From NCBI GenBank assembly GCA_963575745.1, contig CAUYUJ010003381.1, positions 424,727-488,726 of the forward strand: a DNA stretch of 64,000 bases, given 5' to 3'. Of the stretch, positions 51,041 through 60,769 are shown piece after piece. A program made the translations under genes and the position numbers. Under the pieces are notes generated by a model, which made no database searches, was not told where the DNA came from, and saw only the letters and a program-made list of their open reading frames with translations. Each line of letters opens with the position of its first letter. Positions within the stretch are counted from its first letter, which is position 1. The stretch is from Prorocentrum cordatum (taxonomy: Eukaryota; Sar; Dinophyceae; Prorocentrales; Prorocentraceae).

Positions 51041-51230
51041 GGGTCGGGCGAAAGTGGGGGATTGGGAAAGGGGGGGTTACGAAATTTGCTGCATGCAGCT
51101 GGTTTCGGCCTCGCCGAGGGGCCCATTCCTCGATACATAGCCGCCTCCGGCGCCGGGAGGCGCCGGGAAAATCAGCTACGTGAGCTGATTCTCAAACCCC
51201 CCCTTTGCTAACCCCCCTTTCGCCCGACCC
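51041..51230. mobile_element. 190-bp MITE (GGGTCGGGCGAAAG ends), copy 2
   Basis: It begins GGGTCGGGCGAAAGTGGGGG and ends CCTTTCGCCCGACCC: the terminal 13-14 bp are perfectly inverted and the symmetry continues through the G-run. The interior CAGCTACGTGAGCTGATT is itself palindromic. It is related to 10245-10432. Confidence 0.8.
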
Positions 51231-51354
51231 GAGAAGAGGTGGAGGAGGAGGAGGGAGAAAGGAAAAACGTCGCATTCGATTATCAGAACTTTCCTGGCGT
51301 GGCGTTTCGTTGTCCGCATCAGATCCTGACGTACATGCCCTTTCTACCTGTCCT

Positions 51355-51545
51355 ATGCACGCAGGCACTGTGGTGTACAACAGCGTTGCGTTGCACGCGG
51401 ATGCTGTGGTGTAGACAGGCGCTGTGGCGTGCACGGGCGGTGCGGTGCACGCAAACACTGTGGTGTACACGCGCGTTGTGTTGCACGCGGCTGCTGCGGT
51501 GTATGTACACCGGCGATGTAGTGCTCCCAAGTATTGTGGTATACG
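51355..51545. repeat. Inverse minisatellite (GCACTGTGGTGTACAC)
   Basis: Units GGCGCTGTGGTGTACACG are the reverse complement of the array at 50400-50705. Confidence 0.8.
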
Positions 51546-51744
51546 TGGTCCAGGGTTTGGGCCCCCCCCCCCCATGCTGATGCCATTGGGCCCCCCCCCC
51601 CGCGCGATGGTCCCCCCCGCCACCCCCTGTGGGCGTGGCGTGGTGCTGCGCTGCGGTGCCCCGCCCCCCCCATGTGGATGTGGTGTGGTGCTGTGGTGGT
51701 TCAGATGCTGTGGTGCGTGGTGTTGCGCTGCGCGTGTGGATGTG

Positions 51745-51861
51745 CTGTCGTCATCGTCGTCGTCGCCGCCGCCGCCGCCGCCGGCGTCGTCGCCGCCGCA
51801 GCCGTCGTCGTCGTCGTCGTGGTCGTCGTCGTCGTCGTAGTCGTCGCCGTCGTCGTCCTCG

Positions 51862-51914
<53 letters not shown>

Positions 51915-51915
51915 T
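51745..51915. repeat. CGT/CGC microsatellite
   Basis: TCGTCGTCG with CCGCCGCCG interruptions. Frames here give homopolymeric Val, Arg, Ser or Asp runs. Confidence 0.95.
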
Positions 51916-52910
51916 ATGGGACCATACCATCTGGGGGGGGGGGCCCGAGGAATCCTGGGACCATACCATCTGTGGGGGGGGGGGCCGTGAACCTTCGACC
52001 CTGGATCATACACGGGCGGTGCGTTGCACACGGCTGTTGCGGTGTACGCAGGCGCTGAGGTGCACACGCGCGGCGTGGTGCACGCGAGCGTTGTGGTTCA
52101 CACAGGCGCAATGGGCAGATCGTCACTTACATGCTGCTCGCGTCGTCGTCGTCGCTCGTCGCTCGTCGCTCGTCGCGTCGTACGGGCGCGGCTGTGGTGC
52201 CGGAGCCACACGGCGGGGGGGGGGCGTCACGTCATACCCCTCCCCGCCCCCCCCCCCCATGACGCCCGTCATCGCCGAACATGAAGAAATGCCTTCGTGG
52301 AGCTCCCTATGGGTCGTCGAAAGTTGCGAGGTTGTGCCGACATGGGTGTGGGTGACGCATGCGGTCGGCGGCACTTGGGGCCTTCGGTAGAGCTTCCCAT
52401 GGGGCCACGAAACGTGCGAGGGGTGTGTCGAAATGGGTGTGGGTGACGCATGCGGGCGGTGACACTGTGGCCTTCACTCGGGCTCCCTATGGGGTCACGA
52501 AACGTCTGAGATGTGTCCCGAAATGGGTGTTGGTGCCGCGTGTGGGCGTTGGCATTGGGGCCTTCGGTGGAGCTTCCTACGGTTCCACGAAGCGTGTGAG
52601 GGAGGTGCCGACATGGGTGTGGGTGACGACGCCTGCGGGCGGTGGCATGTGGGCCTTCGGTGGAGCTCCCCATGGGGACACGAAACGTGTGATGGGTGTG
52701 CCGAAATGGGTGTGGGTGACGCATGCGGGCGGTAGCGCTGGGGCCTTCGGTGGAGCTCCCCATGGGGCCACCAAGCGCCGTACTGGGTGGATGAAACGCA
52801 GGGAGAAGGGATGAGGGGGAGGAGGAGGAGTGAGGAGGGGGAGGGGAAGTGAGTGAGTGACGCGGGGCGCTGTCTCTTCAAAACGCGGACCCAACACCAC
52901 AGGATGGTTG

Positions 52911-53083
52911 GGAAACACACACACAGGCACAATTCATCGACGATCCGGATTATGATATAGGGAAATGTGGGAAGTGGGGAGGGGAGACGCACACCCAGAA
53001 CATGTGTGAAAAGATTGGGAATCCTGGGGCTCGTGCCAATTTGTTTGTGTGTATGTGGTATTGTTTTGTAATGTGGTGTGTTT
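52911..53083. repeat. Copy of the ~130-bp GTGTGT/ATGTGGGAAGTGGGGA unit
   Basis: GGGAAATGTGGGAAGTGGGG, AGACGCACACCCAGAACATG and GTGTGTATGTG match the tandem unit at 12836-13560. Confidence 0.6.
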
Positions 53084-53282
53084 TGTTGTGTTGTGTTGTG
53101 TTGTGTTGTGTTGTGTTGTGTTGTGTTGTGTTGTGTTGTGTTGTGTTGTGTTGTGTTGTGTTGTGTTGTGTTGTGTTGTGTTGTGTTGTGTTGTGTTGTG
53201 TTGTGTTGTGTTGTGTTGTGTTGTGTTGTGTTGTGTTGTGTTGTGTTGTGTTGTGTTGTGTTGTGTTGTGTTGTGTTGTGTT
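53084..53282. repeat. Perfect TTGTG pentamer array (~40 copies)
   Basis: About 200 bp of uninterrupted TTGTG repeats. Confidence 0.98.
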
Positions 53283-53365
53283 GTATGTGTGTGTCTGGGC
53301 CCTTCACAGGAGGTCGCACAGGGTTGCGCGGCAGCCGAGGAGCGCATGACGGCAGGCCGACGATT

Positions 53366-53710
53366 CCGGGAAATCCGCGCAACCCCATTGGCCCATCCAG
53401 AAACGATGCCCAGATGAGTTGTCCTAACCAGGGATGTGGAGGGGAATGCAGTGGAATACAGGATTGGGTAAATTGTAGGAGGAAGAGGAGGGGAAAAAGG
53501 AGGAGTGGGGAGGATGGAGAAGGAATCAGAGGAGAAGCAAGAGGAGGAGGAGGAGGAGGAGGAGGAGGAGGAGGAGGGGAGGAGGGGGGGAGGAGGGGGA
53601 GGGGGAGGGGGAGGGGGAGGGGGAGGGGGAGGGGGAGGAGGAGGGGGAGGAAGGACGAGACACGAGGAGGAACAGGCGGATGATGAGGAGGAGGAGGAGG
53701 AGGACCCGAG
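53366..53710 (+). repeat. R1-(AGG)n part of a composite repeat
   Basis: CGCGCAACCCCATTGGCCCA, then TCCAGAAACGATGCCCAG and GAATGCAGTGGAATA match R1. AGG and GGGGGA tracts follow (53530-53705). The expected array, R2 and R3 appear only after the retroelement, at 56226. Confidence 0.75.
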
Positions 53711-54303
53711 ATCCAGATGATTCCGCAGGAAATCAAAGCTGACTGCGGAGCCACGAGGACAATCGCGTGGCTCACCCAGAGCCGCGCGAGAAACACCCGC
53801 TCAGGGGGACTCCCGTCCGCGGGCGAAGACCCGCTTCAAGATCTCATGGAGAGGTGGTGCGGACGTGACTGGCTGACCAACCCACTGGGCCCTCACGGTC
53901 TCCCGAAGGAATCGGCGATTGTCTAGTGTAGACGGACCCCCCACAGTTGCGACAGTACACATGCGGCCCTTCCATGGCCACATGGTGGCCACGGAGGAGC
54001 GTAAGCCTCGGCACTGCACAACTGGTGAACACAGTCGGCGCCGGAGCCGCGGAGCCCGCGGGCGCCTCCCCAGGCACCGTTGGGGCAGGGCCGCGGCCCT
54101 GCGGGAGCTGCTGAGGCCCCTCTGGCATCCAGCTTCTCGCGGCCTTCCCGCCCAGCCCCACAGGATGGCCACCGCCCCCCGCGGGCCCCCAAGAACCTGT
54201 CCGCAGCGCGCGCGGCCACCTGGATGGACTTGGCCCAGTGGAGGGGAGCGGGGCGGCGGATGAGGAGAAGGGCAGCCGAGTTTTCGCACGGGCCATTGAA
54301 TCA

Positions 54304-55131
54304 TTAGGGCCTGCAGTGCGGTTGGCACGCACGCTGCGCCTTCCAGCTTGGCGAGGAAGGCCGGCGTGCTCGCAGAGGCCGTGCACAGGCGGCACGACCA
54401 CACGGCGCCATCGCGTACCAGGTCTGGCGGCCACCTGGGACTACTTGTACAGCACCGACGGTGGCGCGATGGCGCACAGTCACAGGCACCAGCTCCACCG
54501 CCTTCTTCACGTGGGTGCCGACGGCGGCCATCAGCCAGGCCATCAGGGCGGCCTCTTCCTTGGCGTCCGGTAGCTTCTGTTTGTACACAGCCAGCAACGT
54601 ATCAGGCAGCTTGTGGTTTCGCGCACCGCACTTGGCGCAGAGGTCGGCCCACTCGTTGCCGTAGAAGTCCTGGCCCATCCTGCCCTGGCCGCCATGGAGG
54701 TAGTCCTTCACCTCCTTGTGCGCAGGACACCAGCAGGCGCCAGGAGGAGGCCGTCCACCCGTCGCCAGACAGATGCGTCTGTAAATGTCGGCGCACTAAC
54801 CGTGGGAGTCAACCAGGGATGGCGACCACTCCTCAACCTCCCGTGCCAGCGCCGCTAAGTCCGTGGCCAAGAAGCGCGCGTACGGCAGGTGGCGAACCGC
54901 CATGAGGAGGACCCACCTCTCCGCACGGCCCACCGTCTTCCTTTGTCCAGGCAGGGCGCCATAGATGCTTCGTTGCGGTTGGTTGCTGTCGTCCATCGTC
55001 ACCACCGCCCAGCGGCATTTGCACAGTTCGGGTCAGGCAGTGTCGTAGCCCGACTCGTCGCGGTAGACCACGGTGGACCTGCAGTCCACAGGCGAGTTCC
55101 AGTTTTTGCACCTTTCAGCAGGTGGCACGGG
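54304..55131 (-). pseudogene. RNase H domain of the LINE-like element, with stops
   Basis: In one minus frame: STVVYRDESGYDTA, stop, CRWAVVTMDDSNQ, GALPGQRKTVGRAERWVLLM, FLATDLAALAREVEEWSPSL, stop, C-A-D-I-Y-R-R-I, HKEVKDYLHGGQGRMGQDFY and GNEWADLCAKCGARN. The RNase H acidic residues are visible: D of YRDESG, E of GRAERW, D of ATDLA and D of EWADL. In-frame stops lie at 55033-55035 and 54796-54798. Confidence 0.78.
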
Positions 55132-55134
55132 TTA

Positions 55135-56200
55135 GGGTACCATGGGCATGGCCGTGATGAGGTCGAACTTGTTGTAGTCCTCGTCAGCCACCCCGATGGA
55201 GACGCGGTCCTCGAGCCTCTGCCTGATCTTGGCGTTCAGCTCGGAGATGGGCTCGATAGCGTCTCGCTCCTCCTGACCCGTAGCAGCTATCTCCAGACAC
55301 TCGTAAAATTGGTGGTCCCTCGTGCACATAGGCGCAGGCTCAGGACAGAAGGGGCACATCGGGCTCGAGAAATACCCCTCGGCGCGCCGCTTGACTGCGC
55401 CCCACGACGAGCCCGACCGCAGCCTGCGTAGCTGGCCTGCTCGCGCTGCACGAAGGGCTGCCTTCGGTGGAGCCAGCACCTTGCGGACCGCTCGCACCCA
55501 CAGCACGTCCTTGCTGGAAATGGGGATGTCCCCGTGGTGGCTCAGGATCTGGCGGCCCTGCCACCGCTGGACCCCCTCGCGCACCAGCTGGCGCACCTCC
55601 TTCGGGGACACGTGCAGGAGCTCGACGGTGGCTCCCGCGTCCATGGCCAGGACCATGCTGGAGACCATGTCCCAACCAATCCTGAGGAGGCTCATCCATG
55701 TTGCTGCCAAGGACCCTCGGACCCCTCGCCAGGGGGGCTTGTGGTCCACCCACTTCTGCTCAAGCGCCTGCCACGCGCGCTGCAAGGGGCCGAGCTCGAG
55801 CTTGCCATCCCAGACGAAAGAAGCGTGCTTGACCACGGGCGCCAACGTGACGTCATGCATTGGGTCGAGGTGCTGGTCCTTCTGCGTGGCCAAGTAGAGC
55901 GTGCTGGATCCAGTGTCCGCGCGCCCTCGAAATGGCGTCGCCGCCACCTGGCGCAGCCTGGCCAACTGGCCAAGTGCGCGTCTGCGGTGCCCACGACGGC
56001 GGCACCGTGCGCCGCCGACGGCAGCAGACCGGTGCGCCACATGGCCTGCAGCCGGCAGCCCGCAGCGCGTTGGAGTGCCTGGACTTGCGGCCTCCTGGCG
56101 GCCACTGTGACCAGCCTGCGCTTGGCCGCCGCGCTGTCGACCCCCTTTGCCATGCGTGTCGTGGCTGAGGTTGCGCCCGCGTGGGCAGCCCGAGGCGCGC
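55135..56200 (-). pseudogene. Post-reverse-transcriptase region of the LINE-like element
   Basis: The longest frame reads STLYLATQKDQHLDPMHDVT, LELGPLQRAWQALEQKW and a zinc motif MCPFCPEPAPM...H-Q-F-Y-E-C (C-x2-C...H-x4-C), a hallmark of the connector before RNase H in this kind of element. Upstream, other frames carry the expected sequence (RLQAMWRTGLLPSAAHGAAV at about 56010; FRTVAARLGLPTRAQP at about 56180), so at least two frameshifts are present. Confidence 0.7.
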
Positions 56201-56225
56201 CGCGACAGTTCGAAAGGCTCGATGC

Positions 56226-57236
56226 GCCTCCTCGGTGGTGCCCAGCCAGCAGCTCCTTGGAGTCCTCTTGGGACGTCTTGGGGGTCTATTGGCAGTCCCG
56301 GGGGCCTCTTGGAGCGTATTCGGTGCTTCTGGGGGGCCTCTCGGAGCATCTTGGGGGTTTCTTGGGAGCCTCTTGGGGGCATCTTGGGGCCATCGTAGGG
56401 GCCTCCTGGGCACCTCTTGGGGTCATCATGGGGCACCCTTGGGAGCCTCGGGGGGCCATCTTGAGACAGATCAATCGAAGGGGGGGCTCCTGACTTAGGG
56501 TCCCCGGCCCCAGAAGGCCAACATGTAGACCCCAAAATAGTACAAAATGATTTTGGCCCTCTCGCCCTTGCCTCTTGGGGGCCTCTTAGGTGCCTCTTGG
56601 GGGCCTCTTGGGGGCCTCTTGGGGGCCTCTCGGGGCCTCCTGGGCACCTCTTGGTGCCCTCTTGGGGCACCTCCGGGAGCCATCTTGGGACCATCTTGGA
56701 GGAGATCAGTCAAAGGAGGGGAGCTCCTTAATCAGGCCTCCCCCCCCCAGTAGGCCAACATGTAGCCAACATCGTAGTACAATCAATGATGTTGGAGTTC
56801 TCGCCGAGGTTTCTTAGGGCGTCTTGGGTGCCTCTGAGCAGCCTCTCGGGCGTCTTGGGAGCCTCTTGGGGGCAGCTTGCGGGGCCTCGTGGGGTTCTCT
56901 TGGGGCCTCCTGGGCACCTCTTGGGGCCATCTTGGGGCACCCTTGGGAGCCTCGGGGGGCTATCTTTGGGCCATCTAGAAGGGGATCGACCACAGAAGGG
57001 GAGCTACCCCATTAGGGCCCCCAGAAGGCCAACATGTGACCAACACAGTAATGACATCAATGGTGTTGACTTCCTCGCCGAGGTTATCTTGGACGCTCCA
57101 ATATCTCGCGACCCCGCCCATCCAAACGCAGGGGGAGGGTTTTTGGGAAAGGGTTAAACCCTCCCCGAAGGGGAAGAAGGGAGGCTGGAAGCAGAAACTC
57201 TCTAAACCACTCACGCCCTGAAGGGCTGGTGGGATT
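56226..57236 (+). repeat. Composite repeat, array-R2 (x3)-R3 part
   Basis: GGCCTCTTGG array (56245-56460), then three array-plus-R2 units (R2 at about 56465, 56700 and 56980, each with AGAAGGCCAACATGT or AGTAGGCCAACATGT), then R3 (CTCGCCGAGGTTATCTTGGA ... AAGGGCTGGTGGGATT, 57075-57236). AG follows six bases later. Together with 53366-53710 it makes one composite, split by the retroelement. Confidence 0.8.
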
Positions 57237-57299
57237 ACCCCAGGTCGACTTACACAGCACCTCGAGATTGGAGCAGTGGCTAAACACCCTGCGACCTCT

Positions 57300-58150
57300 A
57301 TCGAAGACGCCTACGGTGAACCAGCGCCGCCCCCTGCCTTTCTGGAAACGCTTACGTGGCCGAACATGAGTTCAAAGTCTGACCAGGCTATCAGACTATG
57401 TGTTCTTCCAGCCGTTGTGGAACCCATTTGGAGAACTTTTGAGGGTTTCTGGAGGCATTTTGCGAGTACCGCTTGGCTTTCGGAGGCCGTCTCGGAGGCA
57501 TCACTGGGCCATCTTTGTATTCTCTCTGGAGCGATTCTGGGCCGACTCGGAGGTACGTGGAGCCATCTTTAGGGGCCTCTTGGGGGTGCCTTGGAGGCCT
57601 CTTGGGTCGTCTCCGTCTGCCACAAGCCCCAAAAGGCGAGAATGCGATATCAATGCCCCCTTGAAGCCTTCTTGGGGCGTCTCGGGTGCCTTTTGGACCG
57701 ACTGGAGGTCACCTTGAGCCGTCTTGGAGCCATCTGGGGCCGTCTTGGTGGCATATTGGGTCATCTTGGCCGTCTTTGAGGCCACACTTGGTCCACATTG
57801 GCCATTCTGGAGGCGGGCGTTGTGCAATGTCTGGTCGTGTTGGACACGGTGGCGGATTGGGGCCCTTCTTTGGGAATTGCTGGCGGTTTCGGGGGTCTTA
57901 TTGGAGCGGAGGGTTCGGAAATTCAGTGTTCCCCCTCTCAGGTCTCTCGTGGGGCCCTCTTCGACCGTTTTGGGGGTTTTGGACCCTCTTGGGCCGTCCT
58001 GGAATGCTGGGCCTCTGGGGCAGCTTTGGGCCTTGGAAGACCGATCAGGCGAGAGCTTTAAATCATTCAGAACCTGGGGAACTAATTGCTGTGTGCCTCC
58101 TGGGGCCTTCGTGGGGATCCTCTTGCGGCCCTCTTGGGTTATCTCTGCCG
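57300..58150 (+). repeat. Head repeat followed by GGCCTCTTGG-type array
   Basis: The head ATCGAAGACGCCTACGGTGA and GCTATCAGACTATGTGTTCT matches those at 41395 and 42441. Array units follow to about 58145. The tail part was not found. Confidence 0.75.
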
Positions 58151-58204
58151 CACCATCACCCTCCCGCCACTCACCATCCGTAGCTGCCATCAAAAAATCA
58201 GACC

Positions 58205-58585
58205 GCACATTCGCGAAAGAGACTTCCCGCTGGTCACATCACCACCGCTGTCTATGTCATCCCTGTTGCCAGCTGGAGGCTGGCCCCACGCATGTTCTGG
58301 TATAAGCGTTTACCGAGACAATTTTACGGGGCGTGCATAATGGCGTGCCCGTCTTTGCTCGGTCTTTCTTACAAGCCGAAGGCTCGCAGGAGGTCAATCT
58401 ATCAGATCAAACGTGATGCCCGATCGACGGTACTGTTCAGAACAAAAGGGCGATGCCAGGAAATTGCAGAAATCCCACCACATGGCGATATGGTGTTGAT
58501 GGGCGGCCATGTTATTGGTCGTTCCTGCAAGGGGGGTCGCCCCATGTATTCATACGCACGAACACGTGCGATCTACATGAGACGG
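58205..58585 (+). CDS. Exon copy 2 of an unknown protein
   Basis: The frame reads S-R-K-R-L-P-A-G, HITTAVYVIPVASWRLAPRM, FWYKRLPRQFYGACIMACPS, then SYKPKARRRSIYQIKRDARS, TVLFRTKGRCQEIAEIPPHG and MVLMGGHVIGRSCKGG. It is open far beyond the part shared with 49104-49245, where the first copy stops. Balanced composition and homology between two copies support a true coding origin. Function and family are unknown. It may be an exon of a gene or a domain of an undescribed mobile element. Confidence 0.5.
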
Positions 58586-60335
58586 TCATCACGGGATCAC
58601 GGCACAGAGGGCACCTCAGGGGAAGGGGAGTCCAGGAGGAGGGGAGGGGGGAGGAAACCATTGCAGCTGGGCGGCAGGCAAGAGAAAGACGGGGAGGCAG
58701 GGGGCCGGCGCCAGAGGAGGGGGCGCGGGAGGCAGGAAGCCGCTGCAGAGGAGGGGGCGCGGGCGTGGAGGACCAGCGGGCGCAAGGACGCATCCTGGCT
58801 GCTTTGCCTCCCGGCTCCTCTCCCGGCGGGCTCCTTCCTGGCTGCTTTGCCTTCCGGACCTTGCGCGCGTGGGCCGCCCGAGATGACCCTCAAGGAGCTC
58901 GTGGAGGCGGACCCGCCCGTGTTCCACGAGGGGGAGGACCGGAGAGCCCAAACCTTTCTCCCCCGCATTCTCCTCGTTTCCCTCCGCCACCCCCCTTCCC
59001 CCTCCTGCTGCATCTCTTCCCACTCCCTCGCTCCACCACATCTTCCTCCCCCTCTGCCACCCCTCCTTCCCCCTCCCCTGACAAGTCTCCTTCTCGCCCT
59101 GCTGCCGCTGCTCTTCCTCCCCATCCCCCTCATCCCCCATCCCGTCACCTTCACCGTCGTCGTCGTAGTTGGACGGACGGCATTCAGGAGTTTGCGATCA
59201 AGGAAGAGGGGAGGCGAATGCGGATGGAGGATACGATTGGCGCGGGGTTCAAGCCCACATCGTTTCCCAGCCCATGGTGTAGTCAAAGCTGTGCGTCTGT
59301 CAGAAGGCATATGAGTGGCCTAGCGCACTTCCCGCGCTACGCAACATTCGGGGGGCAGACCTCCTACCCTGACACGTCGATTAAGGAATTGGCCGTTTTC
59401 GGTTCCCGAGAGGGCGTCGCGGCCGTCATTTTTGCGGGTCCAGGTCCGTCGGTTTCGGTCCCAGGCCGTTTTCACGAAGGGGAGGTCTACGAAAGGGAGG
59501 TTTGTCCACCGCCGAAACGTGAACGGACAGCCTGCTTCTGGTCCCTTGCTGGAAGCGTGCACGATTGGCCGACTGAAGCGTAAAGATAGGCGCACGCCTC
59601 TCTTGCTCAGCTGGACAGCTCGGCGGGCCGCGCCTGTCGCCGTCCGCCTCGCTCTCCAGCCCATGCTTACAGCCAAAAGCAGTCAGAGGTTTGATGGGGA
59701 GTTCCTCACATGCTCTTTCTCATGCTTCCTCCTTCTCCCCAATGGGGGGTGGGGGGGGGGGGGCAAAGCGAGGTTTGGAATCATTATGCCCGCCGTTTAT
59801 TCCTGGACCCCCGATTGCATGGGGAATTAGTGGCGATTGGAGATGGGTGTCGCCTGGTTCCGGTGATCGTTTCGAATCGGTGCATGTCCTGGTCTGAAAG
59901 GCACTTGCTCCAGGCTTCTGGTTTGGGTTGAGGTCAGACACTCCGATGTATGGTTGTGGATTGGGGTCAATGGCCCAGGGCTGGGTCTGGTGGAATCAGG
60001 TTGCGGTCAGAATCTGGAATTGGGTTTCGGCAAGGTTCGGTTCCGATCATTGGTAAGTAGGGTGTAGGTTGATCTTCGGACCGTCGTCAGATTTCATGGT
60101 GTGGCTCGGTGTCCACACAATCTTCCTGCAGCTTGGAGGACTTACTCGTGACAGACCCTGCCCTGCCCAGCAAGCTCACGCTCAGGTTGCTCCTGAGCGC
60201 CTCCTGAGCTGCTCCTGACAGGGGGGAAGAGGCACGCGTGAGGAGGGTGTCTGCGGAGGGAGGGGGAGGGAGGCATGAGGGGTTGGTTCTGAAAGAGGGC
60301 GAGAGAAACAGCCCAAAAGGAAAGACGTAGAAACA
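58586..60335. other. GC-rich then ordinary sequence, no gene recognised
   Basis: The part 58600-59160 is G-rich then C-rich (GGAGGGGGAG, CCCCTCCC). The part 59400-60060 has loose repeats of GGTTTCGGTCC and GGATTGGGGTCA. A few frames are open, but none is conserved in pattern or recognisable. Confidence 0.4.
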
Positions 60336-60339
60336 TAAA

Positions 60340-60480
60340 GACGAGATTGAGAGACAGAGCGAGAGAGAGAGAGAGAGAAAGACAGAAAGGGAGAGGCACA
60401 GAGAGAAAGAGAGAGACAGCGAGCGAGCGAGGGAGAGAAGGAGGAAGGGGGGACGAGACTGAGGAAGAGTAGAAAGGAGG
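60340..60480. repeat. GA microsatellite
   Basis: GAGAGAGAGACAGAAAGG-type purine tract. Confidence 0.9.
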
Positions 60481-60769
60481 AGCAGGAGGAGGAGCGGATG
60501 AGGAGGAGACGCTTGTATCACGGGGCAGAGCGCCTCGTGAAACGCCAGTGAAGCCAGTATGATGCAGAGGACAGATCAGAAAAGGAACCTAGGACAAGGA
60601 GGACGGAACAGACGCGGGAGGGAATACTAAAACGTAGCGCCCCACAGATGCGGATAAGAGTGAGGGGGCGGCGGGGACGTCGGCGGTTTGAGAGTCGCAT
60701 GGAAAAGCCCGCCATAAGAGTTAGAGTTTCACAAGTTCTAGAACGAACCCGCCGCAGGCGCCGATTTTT

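Larger units (their letters stand above)
49998..52293. mobile_element. 2.3-kb insertion with inverted ends (ATGACGGGCGTCAT)
   Basis: It interrupts one ~88-bp satellite unit; a short stretch like TTYGGTGGA occurs on both sides and may be the target duplication. The ends are imperfectly inverted: GCCATTTCTT ... ATGACGGGCGTCATGG on the left, CCATGACGCCCGTCAT ... AAGAAATGCC on the right, each followed inward by a C/G run and TATGACGT. The interior has CGT arrays, GTGTACACCACAGCGCC minisatellites in opposite orientations at the two sides, poly-C tracts and a nested MITE. No transposase is seen, so it would be non-autonomous. Confidence 0.65.
49380..52910 (+). repeat. Satellite cassette C, split by a 2.3-kb insertion
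   Basis: The left flank CGCCTGGCGAAGGGCCCAAC (49392-49411) and ~88-bp units (period 87-90, core CTTCGGTGGAGCTCCCTATG) run to 49997. The units resume at 52294 (CTTCGTGGAGCTCCCTATGG) and go on to a GTACTGGGTGGATGAAACGC block, a GGAGG tract and the right flank CGGACCCAACACCACAGGAT (52886-52905). The same flanks bound cassettes A and B. Confidence 0.85.
53715..56225 (-). mobile_element. 5'-truncated, decayed LINE-like retroelement
   Basis: Read on the minus strand it contains, in order, a post-reverse-transcriptase region (56200-55135), an RNase H domain (about 55100-54560) and a C-terminal part with another Cys pair (Y-C-R-N-C-G-G near 53950). No reverse transcriptase remains: the 5' end is cut at about 56225, where GGCCTCTTGG array begins. 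Several frameshifts and stops show it is dead. 5' truncation is usual for LINEs. Confidence 0.75.
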
